A stretch of 50,960 nucleotides of DNA from Actinokineospora terrae (GTDB lineage: Bacteria > Actinomycetota > Actinomycetes > Mycobacteriales > Pseudonocardiaceae), in assembly GCF_900111175.1 (NCBI RefSeq), contig NZ_FOGI01000022.1, positions 1 to 50,960 of the forward strand. The letters run 5' to 3'. Below the pieces are notes generated by a model. The model did not search any database and had not been told where the DNA came from. It worked only from the letters and a program-made list of their open reading frames with translations. Below, piece after piece: positions 35,301-43,500 of the stretch. The position numbers and the translations under genes are program-made. Within the stretch, counting starts at the first letter, position 1; the number at the start of each line of letters is the position of its first letter.

Positions 35301-36970
35301 AGACTCCACTGTGAACTGTCGTCCTGGGACTCGACCCGCAGTTCGCGCGCGCCGCCGACCGGCTGCCCGGCGGTCAGCCGGACCTGGTCGCCCACCGCGA
35401 TGGGCCTGTGCAGCACCAGTTCCGCGACGACCGGGTGACCGGTGTGCCTGCCAACGCGCAGCGCGCACTCCACCAGCGCCGCCGCGGGCAGGATCGCGAT
35501 CCCCGCGACCCGGTGCTCCGCCAGCCACGGGTGGGCGTCGAGGGCGGCGGTGAACTCCGCGCCGTCGCCGGTCACCAGGGGACGGGTCCCGGTGCTCAGC
35601 GGCGCGTGGTCGGGCAGCCAGTACCGGGTCCGGCGGCCTGCCGGGATCAGGGGCTCCGCGGGCCAGGACGCGTCGCCCTGCTCCAGCACCACGTGCGCGT
35701 TGGTACCGCTGATGCCGAACGCCGACACCCCGGCCCGGCGCGGGCGGCCGCGATCCGGCCACGGCACGTTCTCCCGCAACACCTCCACGCGGCCCGCCGA
35801 CCAGTCGACCCCGTCGCACACCGCGCCGACGTGCAGCGTGCGCGGCAGGACGCCGTGCGCCATCGCGGCGACCACCTTGATCACCCCGGCCGCGCCCGCC
35901 GCGGCGCCGGAGTGGCCGATGTTCGACTTGACCGACCCCAGCCACAACGGCGCGGTCCGGTCCCGCCCGTAGGCCGACACCACGGCCCGGCCCTCGACCC
36001 GGTCGCCGACCGGGGTCCCGGTGCCGTGCGCCTCCACCAGGTCGACCTCGTCCGGGGTGAGCCCGGCGGCGGCGAGGGCACGGCCGATCACCCGTTCCTG
36101 CGCGGGACCACTGGGCGTGCGCAGGCCCTCGGTGGCGCCGTCGGAGTTCACCGCGCTGCCCCGCACGACCGCGAGCACCCGTTCGCCGCGCGCGCGGGCG
36201 TCGGTCAACCGCCGCAGCACCAGCACCCCGGCGCCCTCCGCCCACACCGTGCCGTCCGCGCGGCTGTCGAACGCCTTGCAGCGGCCGTCCGGGGCCAGGC
36301 CGCGCAACTGGGCGAAGTCGACGATCGCGCCGGGCGTGCACATGGCGCTCACCCCGCACGCCAGCGCCAGCTCCGACTCCCCGGTCCGCAGTGACTGGCA
36401 GGCCAGGTGCAGGGCCACCAGCGACGACGAGCAGGCGGTGTCGACGGTGATGGCCGGACCGGCGAGGTCGAGCACGTGCGCGACGCGCCCGGACAGCACG
36501 CTGGCGACGCCGCCGGTGATGCGCCTGCCGCTCACCGCGGGCGGGCTCAGGTGCAGCGGCATCCCGTAGTCCTGGTAGGCGACTCCCGCGAACACCCCGG
36601 TCTCGCTGCCGGACAACGACATCGCGTCGACACCGGCGTGCGCCAGCGCCGACCGGGTCACCTCCAGCAACAGCCGCTGCTGCGGCTCCATCGCCAGTGC
36701 CTCGCGGGGGTTGATGCCGAACAGGTCCGCGTCGAACAGCGGCAGGTCGTGCAGGAAACCGGCCTCGCGCGTGTAGGTCTTCCCGGGGCGGCGCGGTCGT
36801 GGGTCGTGCAACCCCGCGAGGTCCCACCCGCGATCGGCGGGGAAGGGCCCGATGCCGTCGGCGCCGGTGACCACCGCGGTCCACAGGTCGGTCGCCGAGC
36901 CGATGCCGCCGGGGTAGCGGCACCCGATGCCGATCACCGCGACCGGGTCGAACCGCGTTCCGTTGTCCAC
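32318..36970 (-). CDS. AT-less reducing type I PKS module (KS-DH-ER-KR-ACP)
   Basis: The 1550-residue module has a KS (about 7-425; C180 in DTACSSSL) and then goes almost directly to a DH (H486 in EHRVAGIAILP; HPALLDAALH). An ER (about 900-1190; HAAAGGVGSAAVRLA), a KR (about 1190-1425; ITGGLGALG, and Tyr in QGNYAAANAY) and an ACP (S1462 in LGFDSLAAVEL) follow. Only about 50 residues separate KS and DH, whereas an AT with linkers needs about 400. The short linker keeps RRTRYWLPD, which looks like the end of a post-AT linker, so the AT was probably lost from an ordinary module. It needs an AT in trans, for which the KS-AT protein at 40576 is the obvious candidate. The GTG start lies just before the KS; no N-terminal docking helix and no thioesterase are seen. 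Confidence 0.88.
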   Translation of the reverse strand: MDNGTRFDPVAVIGIGCRYPGGIGSATDLWTAVVTGADGIGPFPADRGWDLAGLHDPRPRRPGKTYTREAGFLHDLPLFDADLFGINPREALAMEPQQRLLLEVTRSALAHAGVDAMSLSGSETGVFAGVAYQDYGMPLHLSPPAVSGRRITGGVASVLSGRVAHVLDLAGPAITVDTACSSSLVALHLACQSLRTGESELALACGVSAMCTPGAIVDFAQLRGLAPDGRCKAFDSRADGTVWAEGAGVLVLRRLTDARARGERVLAVVRGSAVNSDGATEGLRTPSGPAQERVIGRALAAAGLTPDEVDLVEAHGTGTPVGDRVEGRAVVSAYGRDRTAPLWLGSVKSNIGHSGAAAGAAGVIKVVAAMAHGVLPRTLHVGAVCDGVDWSAGRVEVLRENVPWPDRGRPRRAGVSAFGISGTNAHVVLEQGDASWPAEPLIPAGRRTRYWLPDHAPLSTGTRPLVTGDGAEFTAALDAHPWLAEHRVAGIAILPAAALVECALRVGRHTGHPVVAELVLHRPIAVGDQVRLTAGQPVGGARELRVESQDDSSQWSLRATGVLRADEEEPGESPWATAWPPRGRSIDLGELYRALEDRGYHHGPAFRALRRAWRGADGCLYAETSADETPVHRTDEAFCVHPALLDAALHVLGDGDLNGGLPHTFADVRCPLPGARALRVRITPRPDAAVAVEAADSGGRTVLVIGSLGLRPVDNGVAGLFRPGWTPAVPLTTPDRVAALGGPAWVGGPTHQDLAALGRAVDAGDPVPDLVLVGCHGSTATTAVLRALESIRSWLADPRWRSSTLVVVTGRDDLAGAAVAGLVRSARAEHPGRFALVQRDGPLEVAVVAAAAVGESRSSGDTVLVPTMRPHTAGGFTLPDGPWRLAPGVIGSVDDVAPRRAERPAPGPGQVEVLVRAAGINFRDVLLALGDYPGPGLLGAEAAGVVSRIGQGVSGYAPGDRVFGLVPGAFGGHAVTDRRLLAPMPRGWSFATAASVPVAYLTARHGLFDLGGLRAGETVVVHAAAGGVGSAAVRLALRAGARVLATAAPDKHGFVRSLGVDAVASSRDTGFADSFRGADLVFNSLTGPLLDASLDLLAPGGRLVDLGKLDVRDPERVAAERGVTYRAFDLLDSAGPDRIAEMLADAALLDPLPPRVWDIREIAEPLRRMRAGAHTGRLVVSLPGSRPGTWLITGGLGALGRVLARHLVRAHGVRHLVLLARHARADDPLVGELRADGAESVLVRACDVADRAALATVLDDIDTAHPLVGVVHAAGVRADGLVDSLTDEQVERVLRPKVTGAWNLHELTGDLDRFVLFSSAAGVLGAAGQGNYAAANAYLDALARHRAALGLPATALAWGVWERRGAMTADLDAADLARIARSGVLPLSTVDALALFDLALGDPEPVLVPMRRGAVPVAAVESPSAPHGALALVCREVATVLGHRDAGAVDPTRPFRELGFDSLAAVELRNRLGAATGRALPPTLVFDHPSPAALACHLDVPAGVEVVGTGSATVRVTTPGVDPVGTDAARAGTGSVVEADITSGWDYPFP

Positions 36971-37021
36971 CGCCCGACCATAAGCCGCACGTCGCGCAAA
37001 TGGCCACACCGCGCCCCGGAT

Positions 37022-37048
37022 GACGTTATAAGAAATCGCTATAACGTC
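37022..37048. promoter_or_regulatory. Operator-like inverted repeat in the divergent promoter
   Basis: GACGTTATA and TATAACGTC are perfect 9-bp arms around AGAAATCGC. The site is 52-78 nt upstream of the AT-less synthase start and about 125 nt upstream of the arylsulfotransferase-family gene. It contains ATAAGAAATCGCTAT (37028-37042), a T-N11-A LysR-type box. Its AT-rich arms may overlap a -10 region. Confidence 0.6.
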
Positions 37049-37173
37049 GGTTGGTAATGAACTCCGGGAATGTCCCAACCTTGGCCCCGGTCTCGGCATG
37101 TGCGACCCTGACTGGGATTCCGTCCCCACCGGTGGCGCCGTCGGCAGCCACCCCCGGCCGTATGGATGTCGGA

Positions 37174-38667
37174 ATGACCATGTTGCCTGAATTTGTCAGT
37201 AATGTGACGCGTGTGCAGTCGAAGCGTCCTTCCCGCATTGTTTTCCTGGCTATTGCCTTCGTTTTATCCGGTATCCCGGTACCGGCGGCGACCGCCGCCC
37301 CGGCAGCCCCGGTGCGCTACCTGTCGCGCCCGGACCTGGTACCGCCCGCGATCACCGTCGACCTCGCCGCGGCGCCCACCTCGCCCGGCCGGATCCTGCT
37401 GACCCCCAAGGACACCGCCGACGAGCAGATCGGCCCGCTGCTGGTCGACGACACCGGCAGCCCGGTGTGGTTCGCCCCGCGCGGCGACAAGCTGCGGCTG
37501 GTGATGAACGCCCAGGTCCAGACCTACCGGGACCGCCCGGTGCTGGTCTGGTGGGAGGGCGCGTTCGTGCCGCTGGGGTGGGGCCAGGGCACCGTGACCA
37601 TCGCCGATCAGGGCTACCGCACCATCGCCCAGGTCGGCCTCGACCGCGGCGTCGACCTGCACGCCATCCGGATCACCCCGCAGAACACCATCATCGTCGT
37701 CTCCTACCGCACCACCACCGCGGTCCCCGGCCAGGTCACGTTGCGCCCGGTGGTGGAGAACGTCCTGCGGGAGATCGACATCGGCACCGGCCGGGTGCTG
37801 ATGACCTGGTCGAGCCTTGAGCACATCCCGGTGTCTGAGTCCTACCTGCGCTCCAACGACATCGTCGCCTGGGACTACCTGCACGTGAACGCCGTCGACC
37901 TCGACCAGGCGGGCAACATCGTGGTCAGCGGCCGCAACACCCACACCGTCTACACCCTCGACCGCGGCACCGGCCGGGTCCTGTCGCGGCTGGGCGGCAA
38001 GCGCTCCGACTACACCCTGCCCCCGGCAGCGGTGTTCGCCTGGCAGCACAACGTCCGCGTGCTCCCCAACGGCGACATCAGCATGTTCGACAACGAACAG
38101 GGCGCCACCTTCCCGCCGACCCCACCCACCCGCCCCGCGTCCCGCGCGATCGTGCTGCACCCCGACGCCGCCACCCGCACCGCGACCATGACCCGCTCGC
38201 TGAGCACCCCCGACGGACTCGGCACCGGCGCCCAGGGCAGCAACCAGACCCTGCCCGACGGCCACGCCTTCGTCAGCTGGGGCGACCGCGGCCGCTTCAG
38301 CGAGTTCGACGCCGACGGCACGATGATCTACGACGCGCGCTTCACCAGCCCCACCGTCGACACCTACGTCGCCAACCGGGTCGACTGGCACGCCACCCCC
38401 ACCGAACCCCCCGCCCTCCTCGCCCGCCGCACGAGCGGCGGCGTCACCGCCTACGCGAGTTGGAACGGTGCCACCGAGGTCAGCCGCTGGCAACTGCTCA
38501 CCGGCCCCGACCGCACCCACCTCGCGGTGGCCGCCGACGCGGCCCGCAGCGGGTTCGAGACCGTGCTGACCGCTCCCGGCGACGCGGGGTACGCGGCCGT
38601 GCGGGCGTTGTCGGCCACCGGCGCCGTGCTGGGCACCTCGCCCGTCACCCAGGTGCGTGCCGGGTGA
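37174..38667 (+). CDS. Secreted arylsulfotransferase-family (ASST_2-like) protein
   Basis: The 497-residue protein has a signal peptide (KRPSR then IVFLAIAFVLSGIPVP, cleavage near ATAA) and a beta-propeller domain with the arylsulfotransferase_2 pattern: WDYLHVNAVDLDQAGNIVVS, RNTHTVYTLDRGTGRVLS, LGGKRSDY and FAWQHNVRVLPNGDISMFDN. Characterised ASST enzymes move sulfate between phenolic compounds outside the cytoplasm without PAPS, using an active-site His. Several ATGs compete for the start; 37174 gives a 21-residue n-region, and a GTG at 37213 would shorten it. It is the first gene of the sulfation operon and its stop overlaps the next start (GTGA). It may transfer or process the sulfate group after export. 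Confidence 0.75.
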   Translation: MTMLPEFVSNVTRVQSKRPSRIVFLAIAFVLSGIPVPAATAAPAAPVRYLSRPDLVPPAITVDLAAAPTSPGRILLTPKDTADEQIGPLLVDDTGSPVWFAPRGDKLRLVMNAQVQTYRDRPVLVWWEGAFVPLGWGQGTVTIADQGYRTIAQVGLDRGVDLHAIRITPQNTIIVVSYRTTTAVPGQVTLRPVVENVLREIDIGTGRVLMTWSSLEHIPVSESYLRSNDIVAWDYLHVNAVDLDQAGNIVVSGRNTHTVYTLDRGTGRVLSRLGGKRSDYTLPPAAVFAWQHNVRVLPNGDISMFDNEQGATFPPTPPTRPASRAIVLHPDAATRTATMTRSLSTPDGLGTGAQGSNQTLPDGHAFVSWGDRGRFSEFDADGTMIYDARFTSPTVDTYVANRVDWHATPTEPPALLARRTSGGVTAYASWNGATEVSRWQLLTGPDRTHLAVAADAARSGFETVLTAPGDAGYAAVRALSATGAVLGTSPVTQVRAG

Positions 38668-39950
38668 ACGCCCCCGGAACCGTCATCTGGCTCACCGGCC
38701 TGTCCGGGGTCGGGAAGTCGACCATCGCCCGGCTGCTCGCCGCCGAACTCGACCGCCAGGGCGTCCCCACCGAGGTGCTCGACGGCGACGAGGTCCGCGC
38801 CGCGCTCTCGACCGAACTCGGCTTCGCCAAACGCGACCGCGACACCCAGGTGCGCCGCGTCGGCTACCTCGCCGGACTGCTCGCCCGCCACGGCGTCACC
38901 GTCGTCGTCGCCCTGATCTCCCCGTACCGGGAGGCGCGCGACGCGATGCGCGCCCGGCTCGCGCCGTTCCTGGAAGTCCACGTCCGCGCCCCGCTGGAGG
39001 ACCTGATCGACCGCGACCCCAAGGGGCTCTACCGGCGGGCGCTCGCGGGCGAGATCAGCGGGTTCACCGGCATCAGCGACCCTTACGAGGCGCCGCTGCA
39101 CCCCGACCTCGTCATCGACACCGACCGGTGCACCCCCGACGCCGCCGTGGCCAGGCTCCTCGCGCTGCTGCGCGCGCCCGCCGACACCGACAGCGACCAC
39201 ATCCTCGCCGGTGACCTCGCCGCCGCCGCGGGCAGGCGACTGCTCGACCTGCGCGCCGAACACGGGTTCGCCGCGCCCGACGAGCTGCGCGCGGCCGGGG
39301 ACGTGCTGGCGCACCGCTTCCTGGCCGACCGCGTCGCCGAACACCGCCCCGGTGACGCGCTGCGCTCCGAGGAGGCCCCCGGCGACGGGACCGGCGCGCG
39401 GCTGTGGATCGTCGACCCGCTCGACGGCACCCGCGAGTTCGGCGAGCCCGACCGCGTCGACTGGGCCGTGCACGTGGCGCTGTGGCGCGAGGGCAGGCTC
39501 GCCGCGGGCGCGGTGGCGGTACCCGGACGCGACCTGCTGCTGACCACCCGCGACGCGGTCGCGCGCCCGCGCGAACCCGGCCGGTTCCGGATCGCGGTCA
39601 GCCGAACCCGGCCGCCCGCGCTGGCCGGGGCACTCGCCGGGGAACTCGACGCCGACCTGGTGCCGATGGGCTCGGCCGGGGTCAAGATCGTCTCGGTGCT
39701 GCTCGGCGAGACCGACCTGTACGTGCACGGCGGCGGGCAGCACGAGTGGGACTCCGCCGCCCCGGTCGCGGTCGCGCTCGCCGCGGGCCTGCACGCCAGC
39801 AGGCTCGACGGCACCCCGCTGGTCTACGGCCGCCCCGACGCCTGGCTGCCGGACCTGCTGGTGTGCAGGCCCGACGACGCAGACCGGGTGCTCGCCGCCG
39901 TCCGCGCGGTCTCGGTCACCCACACCGGAACCAGGGAAGGACGGGCATGA
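38664..39950 (+). CDS. APS kinase fused to PAP phosphatase (CysC-CysQ type)
   Basis: The 428-residue protein joins two enzymes. Residues 1-170 are APS kinase: P-loop GLSGVGKST at 12-20, DGDEVRAALSTELGF, ALISPYREARD and RDPKGLYRRALAGEI. Residues about 180-428 are an inositol-monophosphatase-fold 3'(2'),5'-bisphosphate nucleotidase: metal-binding E236-E237, WIVDPLDGT at 248-256 and W362-D363-SAAP. The first half makes the sulfate donor PAPS from APS and ATP; the second removes PAP, the inhibitory by-product of sulfotransferases. Both active sites look intact. GTG overlaps the previous stop and its own stop overlaps the sulfotransferase ATG, so all three are coupled. No ATP sulfurylase is seen in the window, so APS must come from elsewhere. 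Confidence 0.92.
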   Translation: MNAPGTVIWLTGLSGVGKSTIARLLAAELDRQGVPTEVLDGDEVRAALSTELGFAKRDRDTQVRRVGYLAGLLARHGVTVVVALISPYREARDAMRARLAPFLEVHVRAPLEDLIDRDPKGLYRRALAGEISGFTGISDPYEAPLHPDLVIDTDRCTPDAAVARLLALLRAPADTDSDHILAGDLAAAAGRRLLDLRAEHGFAAPDELRAAGDVLAHRFLADRVAEHRPGDALRSEEAPGDGTGARLWIVDPLDGTREFGEPDRVDWAVHVALWREGRLAAGAVAVPGRDLLLTTRDAVARPREPGRFRIAVSRTRPPALAGALAGELDADLVPMGSAGVKIVSVLLGETDLYVHGGGQHEWDSAAPVAVALAAGLHASRLDGTPLVYGRPDAWLPDLLVCRPDDADRVLAAVRAVSVTHTGTREGRA

Positions 39951-40573
39951 GGCTCATCGGCGCCGGACTCGGTCGCACCGGGACCGCCTCGGTCAAGGCC
40001 GCGGTGCAGCAGCTGGGCTTCGGCCCCTGCTACCACATGTTCGAGGTCACCGCCCAGCCCGAGCACGGCGAGCGCTGGCTGGCCGCGTTCGCGGGCGACC
40101 CGGTCGACTGGGACCGGTTGTTCGCGGGCTTCGACTCCACGATGGACTGGCCCGCCTGCTCGTTCTGGCCGGAGCTGGTGGAGAGGTACCCGGCGGCCAA
40201 GGTTGTGCTGACCGTGCGCGACCCGCAGAGCTGGTACACCAGCATGGCGCGCACCCTGCTGCCGGTGTGGCGGATGGCCGCGGCGTCCACCCGACCCGGC
40301 TTCGAGTGGTACGGCCGCCTGGTCGCCGCCATCGCCCAGCACTCCTTCGACGGCCGCATCGATGACCGCGACCACGTGCTCGCCGCGTTCGAGGCGCACA
40401 ACGCGGTCGTGCGCGCCGCCGTCCCGGCCGACCGGCTGCTGGTCTACCAGGTCGGCCAGGGCTGGGAACCGCTGTGCGAGTTCCTCGACGTGCCCGTGCC
40501 GGACGACCCGTTCCCGCACCTCAACGACACCGCCTCGTTCCAGTCGGTTGTCGAGCGGATGCTGTCGGCCTGA
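39947..40573 (+). CDS. PAPS-dependent P-loop sulfotransferase
   Basis: The 208-residue protein starts MRLIGAGLGRTGTASVK, the 5'-phosphosulfate-binding P-loop of the sulfotransferase_4-type family, with LGFGPCYHMFEV after it. It carries the 3'-phosphate-binding strand KVVLTVRDPQSWYTSM. Length is normal for the family. It would transfer sulfate from PAPS to a hydroxyl of the polyketide, lipid or sugar. ATGA overlap with the PAPS-making gene ties supply and use together, and an AGGGAAGG site lies just upstream. The acceptor cannot be read from sequence. Confidence 0.88.
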   Translation: MRLIGAGLGRTGTASVKAAVQQLGFGPCYHMFEVTAQPEHGERWLAAFAGDPVDWDRLFAGFDSTMDWPACSFWPELVERYPAAKVVLTVRDPQSWYTSMARTLLPVWRMAAASTRPGFEWYGRLVAAIAQHSFDGRIDDRDHVLAAFEAHNAVVRAAVPADRLLVYQVGQGWEPLCEFLDVPVPDDPFPHLNDTASFQSVVERMLSA

Positions 40574-40575
40574 CC

Positions 40576-43500
40576 GTGGGGGAGACCGTGCACGATCCGA
40601 TCGCGGTGGTGGGAACCGGGTGCCGGTTCGCCGGTGGCGTGGCCTCGGCCGACGACCTGTGGGACGTCGTGGCCGCCGGGCGCGACCTCGTCACCGGCCC
40701 GCCGACCGACCGGGGCTGGGACCTGGCCGGGGTCACCGGCGGCGGGTTCCTGCGCCACGCGCTGGAGTTCGACGCCGCGGTGTTCGGGGTGAGCCCGCGC
40801 GCGGCGCTGGGCATGGACCCGCAGCAGCGGGTGCTGCTGGAGGTGTGCTGGTCGGCGTTCGAGGACGCCGGGATCGCGCCGGGCGGGTCGGTCGGGGTGT
40901 TCGTCGGCGTGGCGCACCACGACCACGCCACCCGGCTGCGCACCGTGCCGCCGGAGCTCGCGGGCCACCTCGGCCTCGGCAGCGCCACCAGCGTCGTGTC
41001 GGGTCGGGTCGCGCACACCTTCGGGCTCTCCGGACCGGCACTGACCGTGGACACGGCCTGTTCGTCGTCGCTGGTGGCGCTGCACCTGGCCGCGCAGTCG
41101 GTGCTGCGGGGGGAGTCGGAGCTCGCCCTGGCCTGCGGGGTGACGGTGATGTCCACGCCGACCACGTTCACCGAGTTCGCCCGTCTCGGCGCGCTGTCGG
41201 CGGATGGCCGGTGCCGGGCGTTCGGCGCGGGCGCCGACGGGTTCGGCCCCTCGGAGGGCGCGGGCGCGCTGCTGCTGGAGCGGCTCTCGCGGGCGAGGCG
41301 GCTCGGGCACCGCGTGCTGGCGCTGGTGCGCGGCAGCGCGGTGAACTCGGACGGGGCGTCGGGCTGGCTCACCGCCCCGGACGCGGGCGCGCAGGCCGCG
41401 GTGATCGCCGCCGCGCTCGCCGACGCGGGCCTCGCACCGTCCGATGTGGACGCCGTGGAGGCGCACGGGACCGGGACGCCGCTGGGTGACCCGGTGGAGG
41501 TGCGGGCGCTGGCCGCAGCGTACGGCCCCGGCAGGGACCGGCCGCTGTGGGTCGGGTCGGTCAAGTCGGGCATCGGCCACACCCAGGCCGCCGCCGGCGT
41601 GGCAGGCGTGATCAAGGCCATCGGCTGCCTGCGGCGGGGCGTGCTCGCGCGCACGCTGCACGTCGACGAGTTGTGCCAGGGCGTGCGGTGGGGACCGGTG
41701 GCGGTGCTGCGGGAGCCGGTGCCGTGGCCGCGGACAGGTGGACCGCGGCGCATCGCGGTGTCGGCGTTCGGGATCAGCGGCACCAACGCGCACGTGGTGC
41801 TGCAACAGGCACCCCCACCCGTGCCGCGCCCCACCCCGGTCGACCCCGGGCTGGGTCTGGTGGGCTCGACGGTGCCGCTGCTGCTGTCCGCCGCGTCGGC
41901 CCATCGCCTGCGCGCGCGGGCTAACCTGCTCCGCGAGCACCTGTCCGACGGCATCGGCGGATGCGCGGTGTCGTTGTCGCGTCAGGCGGTCCTGGGACAC
42001 CGCGCGGTGGTGCTCGCGGACTCCCCGGAGTCCGCACTGGACGGACTGGACACCCTCGACGGCCCGGCGGTGGTCCGCGGTCCCGGAGATGTCGGTCGCG
42101 GCGGCACGGGCGTGGTGCTCGTGTTCGGCGGCCAGGGCTCGGAGTGGGTCGGCATGGGGGAGCGGTTGCTCGGCGCGTCCCGGGTGTTCGCCGACCGGAT
42201 GGCCGAGTGCGCCGGGGAACTGTCCGGGCTCGTGGGCTGGGACGTGCGCGCGGCGTTGTCCGACCCGGTCGCGCTGCACCGCGTCGACGTGCTCCAACCC
42301 GCCCTGTTCGCGGTGATGGTCTCGCTGGCCGCGCTGTGGCAGGCGTGCGGGGTGCGGGTGGACGCGGTCGCCGGGCAGTCCCAGGGCGAGGTGGCGGCCG
42401 CGGTCGTCGCCGGGGCACTGTCCCTGGCGGACGCGACGCGGGTCGTGGTGACCCGCTCCCGCCTCGTCGCCGGGCTGACCGGCGGCGCCATGGCGTGGGT
42501 GCACGCGTCGTGGGGATGGGTGCACGCGGCGGTGCACGGCACCGGGTCGGACTGCGCGCCGGACGGGTGCGCGGGGGTGTGGCTGGCCGCGGTCAACGCG
42601 CCGGAGTCGGTGGTCGTCTCGGGCACGCCCGAAGTGGTCGAGGGCCTGCTGGCGCACTGCGACGCCCAAGGCGTCCGCGCGGGCCGAACCCCCATCGGGT
42701 ACGCCTCGCACAGCCCGCACGTCGCCGCCGTCGAGAACGACCTGCTCGACGCCCTGCGCGACATCACCCCGCTGCCGCCCCGCACACCCATGGTCTCCAC
42801 GGTCACCGGGAACGAGATCGACCTGCTCGACGCCGCGTACTGGTACCGCAACCTGCGCGCACCGGTCCGGCTCGACCGCGCCGTCACCACGCTGCTCGGC
42901 CTCGGGCACACCACCTTCGTCGACTGCAGCCCGCACCCCATCCTGATCTCGGCCCTGCACCAGAACCTGCACGGCGCCGCCGGGCGCTCGGCGGTGATCC
43001 CCAGCATCCAGCGCGACGACGGTTCGCCGACGCGCCTGCTCACCAACCTCGCGACCGCGCACGCGCACGGCGTCGGCGTCGACTGGCCCGCCCTGCTCGC
43101 CCACCTGCCCGACGACCCGGTGCCGGTGCCCGGCTACCCGTTCGACCGCGCGCGGTACTGGATCCCCGCCGAGCGCGCGACCCGCGGTCAGCTGTGGTGT
43201 CCGCGGTGGAAGAGGCTGGACCCGGTCCCGGCCGACCTGCGGCTGCTCGACGACCTGGCACCCGGCGAGACCCCGACCGGGCCGCTCGCCCTGCCGGTGA
43301 CCGGGCGCGACACGGTGGCCGCGCTGCGCGAGGTCTCGGCGCTGCTGTCGCGGTGGCGCACCGACCCCGACTGGGCGAACGCCTGCCCGGTGGTCGTCAC
43401 GCGCGGCGCCTCGCCGTCGGACCCCGCCTGCGCCGCCGTCTGGGGTTACGTGCGCTCGGCGCAACTCGCGCACCCGGACCGGATCCGCATCGTCCACATC

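Noticed and set aside
32318..36970. AT-less module as a classical trans-AT PKS
   Set aside because: No discrete AT is seen in the window and the linker resembles an excised cis-AT module, so a secondary loss of AT is preferred.
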